Shown here: positions 8,024-17,810 of the stretch, piece by piece
Layout: every line of letters begins with the position of its first letter
How positions within the stretch are numbered: position 1 is the first letter of the stretch
Source: Gammaproteobacteria bacterium
GTDB taxonomy: Bacteria; Pseudomonadota; Gammaproteobacteria; JAIEPX01
DNA: 64,000 nucleotides
Direction: 5' to 3'
Assembly: GCA_019748175.1 (NCBI GenBank)
Contig: JAIEPX010000011.1
Span: 1 to 64,000 of the forward strand
Made by a program: the position numbers and the translations under genes
The notes under the pieces: model-generated
Seen by the model: only the letters and a program-made list of their open reading frames with translations
Told to the model about the DNA's origin: nothing
Databases searched by the model: none

Positions 8024-9418
8024 ATGCTTAGAATCTACAATAGTTTGACCCAGCAAAAAGAGGAATTTGTACCCCTGATTCCAGGTAAAGTCGGGATGTA
8101 TGTCTGTGGGATGACAGTCTATGATTTTTGTCATATTGGCCACGGCCGGATATTCGTGGTTTTTGACATGGTATCTCGTTATTTACGATATGCGGGTTTT
8201 GACGTTACTTACGTCAGAAATATCACGGATATCGATGATAAAATTATTCAACGAGCCAATGAAAATAATGAATCTATAGAATCTTTAACCGAACGTAACA
8301 TTATTGCGATGCATGAAGATGAAGCAGCCTTAGGCGTTTTATCGCCTGATCTGGAACCTAAAGCAACTCAGCATATTCCCAGTATTATCAATATGATACA
8401 AGCATTAATTGAACAAGATTATGCGTATGTTGCTGAGAATGGTGATGTGTATTATTCCGTGAATAAATTCACGCATTACGGAGAATTGGCTCATCAAGAC
8501 ATGGAAAAGTTACAAGCTGGGCATCGTGTGGATGTTACTGAAGTTAAGCGTGAACCTTTGGATTTTGTTCTGTGGAAACTAGCAAAACCGAACGAGCCCC
8601 ATTGGCCATCACCGTGGGGTGAAGGGCGACCGGGTTGGCATATTGAATGTTCAGCGATGTCCACTGAAACATTGGGCAAACAGTTTGATTTGCATGGGGG
8701 CGGTTTAGATCTGGTGTTTCCTCATCATCAAAATGAAATCGCACAATCCGAAGGCGCCAACGGATGTAAGATGGTGAACACTTGGATGCATGTTGGATTT
8801 GTTCAAGTTAATCAAGAAAAAATGGCTAAATCAGTGGGGAATTTTTTTACGATTCGTGATGTGTTGAAAACGGTTGACCCCGAAGTGATTCGCTATTTTA
8901 TGTTGGCCAGCCATTATCGAAGTCCTATTAGTTATTCCAATGAAAATTTAGCCAGTGCAGAAATGGCCTTGAGACGATTTTATTTATGTTTACGTGAAAT
9001 GCCTAATGCCCCCGAACCTGTTGAAACGGATTATGAGCATCGTTTTGTAAACTCCATGAATGATGATTTTAATACTCCGGAAGCGATTGCCGTTTTGTTT
9101 GATATGGCTCGTGAAGTCAATCGACTCAAAAAGCAAAATCGTCGAGAAGCTGCTGCAAGTATTGCGACTCTAGTCAAACGGCTAGGTGGGGTGTTGGGAA
9201 TTTTGCAGCGTGATGCACTTGCCTTTTTGCAAGCCGGTGTTTCTAGAGAAGAACGTCAGGAAATTGAAGCGCTTATTGCGGAGAGAACGCAAGCTCGACT
9301 GAATAAAGAATGGGCACAGGCTGATGCGATTAGAGAGCAACTTCATCAAAAAGGCATTGAATTAGAAGATCGGCCGAGTGAAACAATTTGGCATAGAAGG
9401 GTAGAGGGGGAGCTGTGA
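8024..9418 (+). CDS. cysS: Cysteinyl-tRNA synthetase
   Basis: Class I aminoacyl-tRNA synthetase charging tRNA-Cys. At 464 residues it is the usual length. The HIGH motif is at residues 37-40 (DFCHIGHGR) with zinc-ligand Cys28 in YVCGMTVYD. The second zinc region GWHIECSAMS and the LVFPHHQNEIAQSEG block are intact. The KMSKS loop reads KMAKS, an accepted variation. The C-terminal DALR-type domain ends in EDRPSETIWHRR. The gene stands alone, flanked on both sides by long inverted repeats (7799-7912 and 9437-9530). Confidence 0.97.
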   Translation: MLRIYNSLTQQKEEFVPLIPGKVGMYVCGMTVYDFCHIGHGRIFVVFDMVSRYLRYAGFDVTYVRNITDIDDKIIQRANENNESIESLTERNIIAMHEDEAALGVLSPDLEPKATQHIPSIINMIQALIEQDYAYVAENGDVYYSVNKFTHYGELAHQDMEKLQAGHRVDVTEVKREPLDFVLWKLAKPNEPHWPSPWGEGRPGWHIECSAMSTETLGKQFDLHGGGLDLVFPHHQNEIAQSEGANGCKMVNTWMHVGFVQVNQEKMAKSVGNFFTIRDVLKTVDPEVIRYFMLASHYRSPISYSNENLASAEMALRRFYLCLREMPNAPEPVETDYEHRFVNSMNDDFNTPEAIAVLFDMAREVNRLKKQNRREAAASIATLVKRLGGVLGILQRDALAFLQAGVSREERQEIEALIAERTQARLNKEWAQADAIREQLHQKGIELEDRPSETIWHRRVEGEL

Positions 9419-9436
9419 GAAAAGGTGTCAAGCATC

Positions 9437-9530
9437 AGGGGTCAAATCTCTAATTGCTACTTTCTTATAAGGTTAAAGAAGTAGTCTTATAGATTGAGTA
9501 TAGAAAGTGGCAATTAGAGATTTGTCCCCT
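9437..9530. repeat. Long imperfect palindrome, GGGGTC-ended family
   Basis: Arms of 29 bases (9437-9465, opening AGGGGTCAAATCTC, and 9502-9530, ending TTTGTCCCCT) pair with two mismatches. The 36-base centre has its own TATAAG/CTTATA pairing. The outer end AGGGGTC resembles those of the palindromes at 30671-30737 and 60175-60268, suggesting one family. It lies between cysS and a convergent lipoprotein gene. It contains no gene. Confidence 0.75.
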
Positions 9531-9548
9531 TCAAACCTTTCATAGGAT

Positions 9549-9583
9549 AAAAAAAACCCGCTCATGACTGTGTCGTGAGCGGG
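9549..9583 (-). terminator. Rho-independent terminator of the lipoprotein gene
   Basis: On the minus strand, CCCGCTCACGAC pairs with GTCATGAGCGGG around ACA (one G-T pair), followed by eight T residues (the A-run at 9549-9556 on the plus strand). It ends the transcript of the lipoprotein gene that stops at 9609. Confidence 0.85.
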
Positions 9584-9608
9584 TAATCTTGCAGCTAAAC
9601 TAACTAAA

Positions 9609-9902
9609 TTAGTTAGTTGAAGCAGCTGGAGCAGGTTCTGCTGGCTTAGGTTCTTCAGCTTTTGGAGCTTCTGGTGTTGCAGGAGTCTCAGTAGACGGAG
9701 CTGCAGCAGCTGGAGCTTCTTTCTTCTCTTCAGTAACTTTCTTCTCTTCTGTCACTTTGCCAGAGTTCGCGTCACTAGCTGGTGTAGAAGTAGTAGTAGT
9801 CACTTCTTCAGATTCTTCCTTAACTTGTTCACGTTCGCCACAGCCAGCGAGGCTAAGAGCGAAGATCAATGCGCTAATTGCAATTAGACCTCTCTTTAAC
9901 AT
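9609..9902 (-). CDS. Small Ala/Pro/Glu-rich lipoprotein
   Basis: A 97-residue protein with a lipoprotein signal peptide: MLKRG, a hydrophobic stretch, and the lipobox LAGC with Cys21 as the lipid-modified residue. The mature part has no predicted fold. It is low complexity, first Glu/Thr-rich, then with a doubled VTEEKK, then repeated Ala-Pro-Glu-Lys runs ending PAPAASTN. The residue at +2 is Gly, so it is not obviously held at the inner membrane and may go to the outer membrane. Function unknown; the extended tail may span part of the periplasm. It has its own terminator, and a candidate operator upstream at 9970-9987. Confidence 0.75.
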   Translation of the reverse strand: MLKRGLIAISALIFALSLAGCGEREQVKEESEEVTTTTSTPASDANSGKVTEEKKVTEEKKEAPAAAAPSTETPATPEAPKAEEPKPAEPAPAASTN

Positions 9903-9969
9903 ATATTATCCCCTTTTCACGGTTTAAAAATCTCGACATAAGCACCAAAGCACTCATATCGTTTCACAG

Positions 9970-9987
9970 GTATACATCATTGTATAC
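9970..9987. promoter_or_regulatory. Inverted repeat, candidate operator
   Basis: GTATACA and TGTATAC face each other across TCAT, 67 bases upstream of the lipoprotein start and 46 bases past the end of the unknown minus-strand gene pair. The perfect symmetry suggests a dimer-binding site, but TATAC strings also resemble -10 elements, so it may simply be part of the lipoprotein promoter. Confidence 0.35.
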
Positions 9988-10032
9988 ACATTCATTTACA
10001 GAAACGTCGTATTCTATCAGCGGTTTTTTAGA

Positions 10033-10785
10033 TTAGCAACGAATTGTTTCGATTTCAGTAGTGTTGTTTCGATCTAATGATTCGACAGCTGTTTCAGTCG
10101 AAGTATTATCGACCGAAACTATTCGTCTTACTGAAGGTAAATAAGTGAGCGCCTGGTGGAATAGAGAGTATGTGCTTTGCTCAGAACGTTGCACACTAGT
10201 AGCTTGAGAGTACGAAGGTGTGAATTTTGGCTCAACAAGATTAGCGTAAATATCAGCCAATCTTTCAACTTGTATCGCATACTTGCTAAATAGCTCATAG
10301 AGACCGACGTCTTTATGTCGATGCTCTGTTTTGCACTTTTTGTGTAGGTCTTTAATATGGCCAAACAATTGAGACTGTTCTATAGGAAACTTTCTCAACA
10401 CTAGCCCCATTATTGTGTCATGTTTTCCTGTAGAGTCTACAATAACTTGCTTATGAAAAACTTGATTGAATAATTGCTTTGTTCTTTTGAAAATTTCAGT
10501 GCAAATCGCATGACCAGAACCTCGATTATGGTAATTAAAAACTTGTCCGAATACGCTGGCACTCAGTTGAAACTGTTCAAAACAGAAAATTAAAATTTCC
10601 TGTTTTGAAATAGTGTCTTTTTCTGATTGTAATTTGTTTCTGAATTCTTTTATCGCAAGTGTTCTTGACACGAGGGTGTCGAATAAATGGACTCGTGGAT
10701 CTTTATAAGAATCAATTAAAGTTTGAGTGATAGCCTTAATTTCTTCTTCAGTGAAAGAAGGCAAGGGACCTTTATTGAGCTTCAC
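10033..10785 (-). CDS. Hypothetical protein, second gene of a coupled pair
   Basis: A 250-residue protein I cannot assign. The start is GTG at 10785, two bases after the stop of the upstream gene; its ribosome-binding site (GGGG) lies inside the end of that gene, so translation is probably coupled. The sequence reads as all-helical and soluble, with no signal peptide or membrane segment. It opens with PSFTEEEIKAITQTLIDSYK, has a Lys/His-rich middle (HKKCKTEHRHKDVGLYE), and ends in a Ser/Thr/Glu-rich tail. AT-rich like its partner. An intracellular-effector role is plausible for a Legionellales-type organism but rests only on context. Confidence 0.65.
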   Translation of the reverse strand: MKLNKGPLPSFTEEEIKAITQTLIDSYKDPRVHLFDTLVSRTLAIKEFRNKLQSEKDTISKQEILIFCFEQFQLSASVFGQVFNYHNRGSGHAICTEIFKRTKQLFNQVFHKQVIVDSTGKHDTIMGLVLRKFPIEQSQLFGHIKDLHKKCKTEHRHKDVGLYELFSKYAIQVERLADIYANLVEPKFTPSYSQATSVQRSEQSTYSLFHQALTYLPSVRRIVSVDNTSTETAVESLDRNNTTEIETIRC

Positions 10786-10787
10786 GT

Positions 10788-12809
10788 TTACCCCACAGCA
10801 GACAATGTTTTGGGTTCGTGAGCCAGCGTTTCAGCAACATAAGAGTATACTTGAGCTTTGCGTTGAACGCCTAATCCTAGAGTGATTGCGCTTACAAGTG
10901 ATTTTTGTATTTGTTGAGATCTTGTAGATCCATTCTGTGTTTTTGTAGGACTGGATTTTATTTGTTGATTCTCATTAATCGTTGTTGTGACTTGTTCACT
11001 TAATTTCCTTGTCTCTCTCTCTAAAGATGATTTTTGACTCGCAATAAAATGTAGTTTCGAAAGAGCACTTGCATAATGCGGATTAGTATTTTTGGTGTCT
11101 GGAGTTAGAGCTGGAACGCATGCTCGGCTAATAGATTCGCAGCGCTCTTTTTGTTGTTCATTTAACCATAAGATGGCTGTGGCTTTGGTTGCATCTTGAT
11201 TTCTAATATCAGTTTCCTTTACCGGGAGTACGTCATTGCTGACACTTAATGTGGCTATCTGAGAATCTCGATTGCTGGCAGTTTCTTTATAACTGTGACG
11301 AATCACTTTGTTTATATGATTGATGTCGCCATATTGCTGCCATAGTGTTCCAACTCGGGAAAAGTTAAGTGTGAAGATTGCTCCTAAATAATTTCCGAGG
11401 CGAGCCCAAAAGCTATTAGGCCTAAAATTTAAAGACAGTATTTTTAGTTGACCTTGGAATTGAACAAAACTTAACTCTCCTTTAGCAAAACATGTAACGT
11501 GTTTCGCTAATTCTTTTTTATATAAAGGTAAATCGGTATTATTATTGGACTTTTCTGCAACTTTAGAAATAAAACTTTCGTAACTTAGACCATCTTCAGG
11601 AACATTAATTTCCAAAAACGCTGCTAAGAGTTGTTGGTTGTCTTGCACATTGTTAATCTCAAGAATTTTATCATCGAGCTGTTTCCAGTTATGATCAGCA
11701 GATAATTTGTTTAAACTAGCCTTGAAAGCGGTTTCGTTTATCTGACCTTTTGCAAATTGTTCGATATGTTTTCGTAGAGTTTGTTTTGCAGGAGATAATC
11801 TTTTTAACGAACAGCTCATATCAACGAGAGGTTTTATAATATTGAGAATCTGCGCTCTTTTATAATGTGAGCTAAAAAGAAGATATTGGTAAATTTGGTC
11901 ATGTGATTGTTCATGGAGAGTTGATACTGAATTAATAATACCTTGATAATTCAAGTGGGTTTTCAGTATGGTAAGCGGAGATATAATATTTTCCAATACG
12001 ATATAGAGATCAGCGACAGAATGGTATGAATCAAAAGTATCACCGTGATCTGAAGGTGGGAAATTCCAATCTTTTGGGAAGGAGGGCAGATGTTGGGCTT
12101 CGCTCTCTCTAAATAGGGTTTTATTATAGGTGGTTAACTCATTCGTTAATCTGAATAATGCATTCCTGCGATGGAATTCAGCGTACTGATTTTCAAATAA
12201 GTTAGAAGAATTCAGGAGGCTGTTACAAGAGGCTTCGATTATTTGATTATAGAGTTGGTAACCAGAATCCACAGCGTTTACACTATTATTAAAGGAGTTA
12301 TTTAGTCCGTAAGCGCAGTTGAATAATGCAAAATCATCGATTTTCCCGTTGCGAAATTCTTCCATCTTTTCAGAGGATTCGTCTATAAAAGGGTAATGAC
12401 TTGATATTAGATCAGACGGTAAATTCTCAATTAATTCTTTAGAGCGAAATTGATTATGAAGTGCTTTATACATAGGGCCATTGTCTGCCCAAAAAGATTC
12501 GTAATGTTGACGGCTGAGTACAGTTAACTTGGATCGAAGTAATAATAAATCGTTGTGATAGCCAATTTTAGGTTGAGGTGGTGTTGGATTATGAGTTTTG
12601 TGTTTCGTAGGGCTTTGTGGTGGTGAATAATCAACAGGAGAATTTGATCCACTTGAATCACTGCAGTGATCAAGTGCATCGAATGCATCCTGGTCTTTCT
12701 GACCTACAGTTCCTGGAATCTTTCCAAGTTGATCTCCCAATTCAGCAGCGTTAAAAGCTGCACCTTTAGTAAGAAGAACATCCTGAGAACCTAATTCAAC
12801 ACGTTTCAT
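10788..12809 (-). CDS. Large hypothetical protein with an internal helical repeat
   Basis: I do not recognise this 673-residue protein. The start is the ATG at 12809, preceded by GGAGG at ideal distance; a start 24 codons earlier would bury that site. Residues about 40-80 are a Ser/Pro-rich linker (SDSSGSNSPVDYSPPQSPTK), and the rest is mainly helical. Two segments, near residues 345-370 and 433-460, repeat a pattern: LRKHIEQFAKGQINETAF and LAKHVTCFAKGELSFVQF, each followed by an LS-containing helix. No signal peptide. It is the first gene of a two-gene unit. Size, lack of homologues known to me, and linker-rich make-up resemble Dot/Icm effectors, as an inference. Confidence 0.65.
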   Translation of the reverse strand: MKRVELGSQDVLLTKGAAFNAAELGDQLGKIPGTVGQKDQDAFDALDHCSDSSGSNSPVDYSPPQSPTKHKTHNPTPPQPKIGYHNDLLLLRSKLTVLSRQHYESFWADNGPMYKALHNQFRSKELIENLPSDLISSHYPFIDESSEKMEEFRNGKIDDFALFNCAYGLNNSFNNSVNAVDSGYQLYNQIIEASCNSLLNSSNLFENQYAEFHRRNALFRLTNELTTYNKTLFRESEAQHLPSFPKDWNFPPSDHGDTFDSYHSVADLYIVLENIISPLTILKTHLNYQGIINSVSTLHEQSHDQIYQYLLFSSHYKRAQILNIIKPLVDMSCSLKRLSPAKQTLRKHIEQFAKGQINETAFKASLNKLSADHNWKQLDDKILEINNVQDNQQLLAAFLEINVPEDGLSYESFISKVAEKSNNNTDLPLYKKELAKHVTCFAKGELSFVQFQGQLKILSLNFRPNSFWARLGNYLGAIFTLNFSRVGTLWQQYGDINHINKVIRHSYKETASNRDSQIATLSVSNDVLPVKETDIRNQDATKATAILWLNEQQKERCESISRACVPALTPDTKNTNPHYASALSKLHFIASQKSSLERETRKLSEQVTTTINENQQIKSSPTKTQNGSTRSQQIQKSLVSAITLGLGVQRKAQVYSYVAETLAHEPKTLSAVG

Positions 12810-12977
12810 GGTACCCTCCAAGTGTTGACCAGAGTGTATAATATCATTTATTAAAAAGCCATCATTATAAATGCTTTTCAACAGTTTATTGAGACCTCGA
12901 CTATTTCAAGGGCGATTATACTAAAAGAATTTCAGGAGTTCCCTGCTAAGAAAAATCATCTGCGTTCAAGGTGATAG

Positions 12978-13057
12978 AAGATTTTCCTTGAACGATTATG
13001 GGTTTTATGGGAGAGAATCGTGATCTATCTCACAAATATATCAAAGGAAGCATCTTC
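12978..13057 (-). repeat. Dispersed ~80-bp repeat, copy A
   Basis: The reverse complement of this stretch opens GAAGATGCTTCCTTTGATAT and aligns over its whole length, with roughly 80-85% identity by eye, to 39738-39818. Shared blocks are the first 24 bases (one difference), TTCTCTCCC, TAAAACCC and AAGGAAAAT. It sits in the 312-base gap between the unknown gene pair and the methyltransferase gene, which otherwise holds only their promoters. A further fragment, GAGATGCTTCCTTTTCTAA, lies at 13953-13971. Confidence 0.7.
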
Positions 13058-13121
13058 ACATTTTTAGTGCGATGGAGTATACACTGTTAGATAATATCGA
13101 AATAGATTCTTGAGGAACTGG

Positions 13122-13898
13122 ATGACAAGGCACTCCGCATTTCCCAAAATGGATCATTGGATCTATCATCCGCACGGGCGCTATTTATTAGAAGCTGAGC
13201 GTAAAGCCTTGGCGTCTTTGTTGCCTCGTTATTTTGGCTATCATCTATTGCAACTAGGTGGGCCTTTACACTTTGATTTATTAGAAACAAGTTTAATTAA
13301 TCATCATATTCGCTTAGCCGATGAAGTAGCGCCAGGGTTCGATGGGTCTTCAGTTAAAGCAGATTTTGATGAGATGCCTTTTTTGCCGGATAGTATCGAT
13401 CTTGTGGTGATGCCGCATACTTTGGACCGACTTCAGAAACCTCAGGCCCTATTAAAATCAGTATATGATGTGTTGATTCCCGAAGGGCATGTCATTATTT
13501 TAGGGTATAATGCGTGGAGTTTGTGGCGTTTAGCCAAAATTTGGCGACGTCATGATGCACTGTTACAGCGTGCACAATTTCATGGTGCTGGCCAAGTAAG
13601 ACGTTGGTTGAATCATGCAGGATTTCAAATTGTGTACCATAAGAGTGTGGCTCATCGCCCTCCTATTTCAGATGAAGGTTGGTTGAAACGATTTTTGTTT
13701 TTGGAGCCGATGGGGCAATTGTTATGGCCTCATTTGGGAGCGGTACATTTAATTGTTGCTAAAAAAAGAGTCGTGCCTTTTACCGCTATCCGAACATGCA
13801 TTAAAAAAAGTTTGGTCCGAGTGGGTGAACATGTAACTGAACCCAGCACGTTGGAATCGCATCGACGTGAGTCACAGCATCTGCCGCTTAAGGATTGA
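13122..13898 (+). CDS. SAM-dependent methyltransferase-like protein
   Basis: A 258-residue class I methyltransferase-like protein of the type often found upstream of rnhA-dnaQ in gammaproteobacteria. The start is the ATG at 13122 with GAGG six bases upstream. Motif I is degenerate (LLQLGGP where most members have a GxGxG loop). The later strand motifs are clear: FDEMPFLPDSIDLVVMPHTL (motifs II/III region) and LIPEGHVIILGYN (post-motif III). The C-terminal third is basic. The weak glycine loop raises the question of whether it binds SAM normally. Substrate unknown. Confidence 0.75.
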   Translation: MTRHSAFPKMDHWIYHPHGRYLLEAERKALASLLPRYFGYHLLQLGGPLHFDLLETSLINHHIRLADEVAPGFDGSSVKADFDEMPFLPDSIDLVVMPHTLDRLQKPQALLKSVYDVLIPEGHVIILGYNAWSLWRLAKIWRRHDALLQRAQFHGAGQVRRWLNHAGFQIVYHKSVAHRPPISDEGWLKRFLFLEPMGQLLWPHLGAVHLIVAKKRVVPFTAIRTCIKKSLVRVGEHVTEPSTLESHRRESQHLPLKD

Positions 13899-14013
13899 GG
13901 GTGTTTTTTGTCTCTCAATGCCATTGTTCAGGGGTGTTGATTTTTAAAGCGGGAGATGCTTCCTTTTCTAATTCAAGACTTGACCCCTAAACATAATCAA
14001 GTATCCTCGCACC

Positions 14014-14457
14014 ATGAAAGTTTTAATCTACACAGATGGCGCATGTCGTGGTAATCCAGGTCCTGGAGGATGGGGGGCTGTGTTGCGCTTTGGTGATAAA
14101 GAGAAACACCTTAAAGGTTCGGAAAAAATGACAACCAATAATAGGATGGAATTAACAGCAGCCATTCAGGCATTACGAGGTTTAAATCGTTCGTGTGATA
14201 TTGAAATTACAACAGATTCTAATTATTTGCGCGATGGCGTTATGAGTTGGCTTGCAAAGTGGAAAAAAAATAATTGGCGAAATAGTGCAAATAAACCGGT
14301 AAAAAATCAAGATTTGTGGGAAGAATTGGACGTTGAAGTGACGCGACATCAGATTCGATGGCATTGGGTGAAAGGGCATAGTGGTCACCCTGAGAATGAT
14401 TTAGCTGATCAATTAGCCAATGAAGCAATTGATGAATTATTGAGCAGGACATTATGA
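14014..14457 (+). CDS. rnhA: Ribonuclease HI
   Basis: Cleaves the RNA strand of RNA-DNA hybrids, removing R-loops and primers. The 147-residue product keeps every catalytic residue of E. coli RNase HI at an offset of two: Asp8 (YTDGAC), Glu46 (RMELTAA), Asp68 (TTDSNY), His122 (KGHSGH) and Asp132. The basic handle region (KWKKNNWRN) is also present. It overlaps dnaQ by four bases (ATGA), so the two are translationally coupled, the opposite of the divergent arrangement in E. coli. Confidence 0.97.
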   Translation: MKVLIYTDGACRGNPGPGGWGAVLRFGDKEKHLKGSEKMTTNNRMELTAAIQALRGLNRSCDIEITTDSNYLRDGVMSWLAKWKKNNWRNSANKPVKNQDLWEELDVEVTRHQIRWHWVKGHSGHPENDLADQLANEAIDELLSRTL

Positions 14458-15128
14458 CTAGACAAATCGTACTCGATACTGAAACGACAGGACTTTCACC
14501 AAGTGATGGACATCGTGTGATAGAAATCGGTTGTGTAGAATTGCTTAATCGTCGTTACACCGGAAATAACTTTCATGCCTATCTGAATCCGGAACGACAA
14601 ATTGATTTAGGTGCGATGCGTGTCCATGGAATTAGCAATGAATTTTTAAAAGATAAACCACGCTTCGTTGATATGATTGATGATTTTATCAATTATATTC
14701 GCGGCGCAGAATTAATTATCCACAATGCAACTTTCGATGTGGGTTTTCTCAATCACGAATTTAAATTGTCGGGTTCACAGTATCAATCCATTGAAAAAAT
14801 CAGTGGGGTTTTCGATACATTACCGTATGCAAGACGATTACATCCTGGTCAGAAAAATAGTCTAGATGCCTTATGTAAACGTTATAATGTTAATAATTCT
14901 AATCGACAACTTCACGGTGCTTTGCTTGACGCTGAATTATTGGCACACGTTTACTTGGCGATGACGGGCGGACAAGTGACGATGTTCGGTGATGCTTCGG
15001 ATACTGTTCAACAAGTTGCAGATTCTGGTCCGATTATTCGAAATGATCGTCAGCATTCTTTGCCGGTAATTGTTGCGACGGCCGAAGAACTAGAAGCTCA
15101 TCAGCAATTTATGGAAAGTATCGTTTAA
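14454..15128 (+). CDS. dnaQ: DNA polymerase III epsilon subunit (3'-5' proofreading exonuclease)
   Basis: Proofreading exonuclease of the replicative polymerase core. The 224-residue product has DEDDh-type motifs: ExoI with Asp8 and Glu10 ([10 protein letters not shown]), ExoII with Asp95 ([14 protein letters not shown]), and ExoIII epsilon with His154 and Asp159 ([15 protein letters not shown]). The C-terminal 40 residues correspond to the region that binds the alpha subunit, ending shorter than E. coli (243). Overlaps the rnhA stop by four bases. Confidence 0.95.
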   Translation: MTRQIVLDTETTGLSPSDGHRVIEIGCVELLNRRYTGNNFHAYLNPERQIDLGAMRVHGISNEFLKDKPRFVDMIDDFINYIRGAELIIHNATFDVGFLNHEFKLSGSQYQSIEKISGVFDTLPYARRLHPGQKNSLDALCKRYNVNNSNRQLHGALLDAELLAHVYLAMTGGQVTMFGDASDTVQQVADSGPIIRNDRQHSLPVIVATAEELEAHQQFMESIV

Positions 15129-15131
15129 CTA

Positions 15132-16370
15132 TTAGGCTGCTTTACTTTTTTCCACTAACGATTTGATGGTCATACCTTGGATCAAAATAGAAAACAGAAC
15201 AACAGCATAGGTCATTAGCAGAATCAGTTCGCGATTTTTACTTTGTGGTAATGCCAACGCGAGCGCAACTGCAAGACCGCCTCTTAATCCGCCCCAAACT
15301 AAGATACTGATTGTGTAAGGTGCATATTTTCTTCGTAATTTGAAAAGTGCCATGGGTGCAGCGACCGTGAGAAAACGCACAAAAAGAACAAGTGGAATCG
15401 CGATTATGGCAGCGATAATGCTTGAAACGCTAGTTTCGAGTATGAGTAGCTCAAATCCGATGAGTAAAAAAAGTACGGCATTCAGAATTTCATCAATGAG
15501 TTCCCAGAATGTATCAAGGTTATTGCGCGATTTTTCAGACATGGCTGTGTGACGACCACTATTACCTATATAAATTCCTGCAGCCACCATCGCAAGGGGT
15601 CCAGAAACGCCTAGGGTATTGGCAAGAATATACGCACCTGAGGTGACCACTAAGGTGAGCAGAATTTCAACTTTGTAATTATCGATAGCTTTAATAAGTT
15701 TGGTAATTATCACACCGCAGGCTAATCCGTAGGCAATGCCGCCAATGGCTTGCTGAACAAAAAGAAGGCTCACGTCTTGCCAACTGAGGGGTGTTTGAGA
15801 AAAAGCGAGTTGGTATAGTGAAAGAAACATTACGATGCCAACACCATCGTTGAAGAGGGATTCTCCTGCAACTTTAACATCGAGTTGTTTGGGGGCATTT
15901 AATTCTTTAAAGGTTGCGAGTACCGCAATCGGATCGGTAGGAGAGATTAATGCGCCAAAGAGCAAGCAATAAATAAAATCTAGATGAAGCGAAATTAGGG
16001 GTAATATAAAATAAATAAAAATTCCCACAAGAAAAGTAGAGGCTACGGTTCCCAGCATTGCAAGAACACCGATTTCCCATTTATGTTGTTTGAGCGTACC
16101 AAGATCTACGTGCAAAGATCCGGCAAATAATAAAAAGCTCAGCATTCCATCGATCAACAATGCGTGAAAATCAAGTTGAGAAATTTGTTTTGTAATTATT
16201 TCTCCCAATCCGAAGTGGGAATATCGACCAAACACAATTAATAATAATGAAAGAAGAATGGAGGCTGACATAATTGCAATAGTAGTAGGCATTTTAATGA
16301 AACGTTCATTGAGGTAGGTTGCTGCTACCGCTAGAGTCAAAACAATCGATGCTATGGTATAAATGCTCAT
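15132..16370 (-). CDS. CPA1-family sodium/proton antiporter
   Basis: A 412-residue inner-membrane protein with 12 or so transmembrane segments. Signature regions of NhaP/NHE-type CPA1 antiporters are present: [32 protein letters not shown] with the ion-binding Asn-Asp pair, and [13 protein letters not shown] near the C-terminus. It would exchange Na+ or K+ for protons for pH and salt homeostasis. There is no C-terminal TrkA or cNMP domain, unlike longer relatives. It follows the MFS gene by 12 bases, so the two form an operon. Ion preference cannot be read from the sequence. Confidence 0.87.
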   Translation of the reverse strand: MSIYTIASIVLTLAVAATYLNERFIKMPTTIAIMSASILLSLLLIVFGRYSHFGLGEIITKQISQLDFHALLIDGMLSFLLFAGSLHVDLGTLKQHKWEIGVLAMLGTVASTFLVGIFIYFILPLISLHLDFIYCLLFGALISPTDPIAVLATFKELNAPKQLDVKVAGESLFNDGVGIVMFLSLYQLAFSQTPLSWQDVSLLFVQQAIGGIAYGLACGVIITKLIKAIDNYKVEILLTLVVTSGAYILANTLGVSGPLAMVAAGIYIGNSGRHTAMSEKSRNNLDTFWELIDEILNAVLFLLIGFELLILETSVSSIIAAIIAIPLVLFVRFLTVAAPMALFKLRRKYAPYTISILVWGGLRGGLAVALALALPQSKNRELILLMTYAVVLFSILIQGMTIKSLVEKSKAA

Positions 16371-16382
16371 ATATGATCCTAA

Positions 16383-17699
16383 TTAATGATCTTCTGGAAC
16401 ATGGCAGTAGGTTTCTGTAATTAGAAATGCAAAAAAAGTTGATATTGCAAGCCCGATCGGAATTACGCTCAGTGCAAAATGATAATCTGTTACTGTGAAA
16501 GCTTGCAATCCATCCACTAAAGTATGATGAGAAGCCCAGTGTAAATTGAGAAGAAGACCGACTATTGGTTGAAATACGGCTCCCCCCATCATGATCATAA
16601 AATTGGTGGTTCCTGTTGAAGTGCCCGATAATTTGTTACTATTTTTTTCGCGAATCAGTGAAAAAACTAAAATCTGACCGCTGCTAAAGAGTCCAAGTAA
16701 AAATAAAGACACATTCATAAAGAAAAATGGCACATACGGAAAATAAAGGATGACTAGCATGATGAGTAATGCGCCGATATTAGCAATAATGAGAGGCGGT
16801 CTGCGCAAACCAATTTTATCTGAATAGTAACCAATAAATGGAGCACCGATTATCCAACCGATAAAAGGCATCATCATTAGCTGTGCTGCTCTTTCAGGAG
16901 TGAGTGAGTAAGCATCTTGGAAAAAAGGAATGCCCCATAGATCCATTAAGACCGATGCGGGCATATACATAAGCGCTCCCACTATGCCGATGTACCACGT
17001 TTGAGGCCGTGAGAATATAATACGTAATCCACTTCTAAGTTCGGGGAAACTGCTTCTGTAAGGTGGAATTCGGTGAGCATGTTCAGGACGTGGACGATTT
17101 CGTAAAAATAAAAAAATGATGACTGCTAGAATAATTCCTGTTAGCACAACAGAATTGAGAGCGTCTTTATATCCGATAACGTGAACCCATTTTGCAAGGT
17201 AATAATCGGTGAAAATTGCAGTTATCATCGCTAAGGTTGTAGTTAATCCCGCTGCAAGAGCAAAATGTCGAGTGGGTAGCCAAAGAGAGGAGATTTTTAA
17301 TACACTGATGTAACCAAATGCAGCGCCTAGGCCCATTAGAAAGCGTCCGAAACAGGCTAGCATATAACTAGATTCTGCTGAAATAAAAACAGACACTCCA
17401 AGAGTACATATCAAACAGGCAATCGCCAGAGAAGTACGTACTCCATATTTGTCGAGTAAAACGCCAACGGGAATCTGCATTGGTGTGTAGGCATAGTAAA
17501 AAAATGCAGCGAGGTGACCAAATTGACCTGCTGAGATATTGAAGTGTTGAATTAGCTCAGTTTTCATAGTGCTGGGGGAGACGCGTAAAAAATAAGCGAA
17601 GGAATAAAAACTGACTACAATAGCAAACATGATCCAGGGTAAGACGTGTATCTTATAATAAAGATGACTCGAAAAATCTTTGGGGTGCTGTCGATCCAT
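16383..17699 (-). CDS. MFS transporter
   Basis: A 438-residue major facilitator with 12 predicted membrane helices. The loop-2/3 motif is visible (GVLLDKYGVRTSLA, near residue 80), as is its counterpart in the second half (GYYSDKIGLRRPPLI). The N-terminus is short and cytosolic. The family resembles the MFS proteins common in Legionella and Coxiella for small organic substrates, but the substrate is not predictable. First gene of a two-gene operon with the CPA1 antiporter. Confidence 0.85.
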   Translation of the reverse strand: MDRQHPKDFSSHLYYKIHVLPWIMFAIVVSFYSFAYFLRVSPSTMKTELIQHFNISAGQFGHLAAFFYYAYTPMQIPVGVLLDKYGVRTSLAIACLICTLGVSVFISAESSYMLACFGRFLMGLGAAFGYISVLKISSLWLPTRHFALAAGLTTTLAMITAIFTDYYLAKWVHVIGYKDALNSVVLTGIILAVIIFLFLRNRPRPEHAHRIPPYRSSFPELRSGLRIIFSRPQTWYIGIVGALMYMPASVLMDLWGIPFFQDAYSLTPERAAQLMMMPFIGWIIGAPFIGYYSDKIGLRRPPLIIANIGALLIMLVILYFPYVPFFFMNVSLFLLGLFSSGQILVFSLIREKNSNKLSGTSTGTTNFMIMMGGAVFQPIVGLLLNLHWASHHTLVDGLQAFTVTDYHFALSVIPIGLAISTFFAFLITETYCHVPEDH

Positions 17700-17810
17700 G
17701 AGTTATCCTGACGCTATTCGTAGCCCAAAGGCTATCAAGCTGGATAGCTAAAGTCTATATAAATATTGCGGTTTATGGGGTCGCCCTAATAAGGGGGGGG
17801 TACTTATCTT

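Noticed and set aside
17731..17748. GCTATC-AAGCTG-GATAGC hairpin between the MFS gene and the small membrane protein
   Set aside because: Short stem without T-tract or recurrence; cannot be told from chance.
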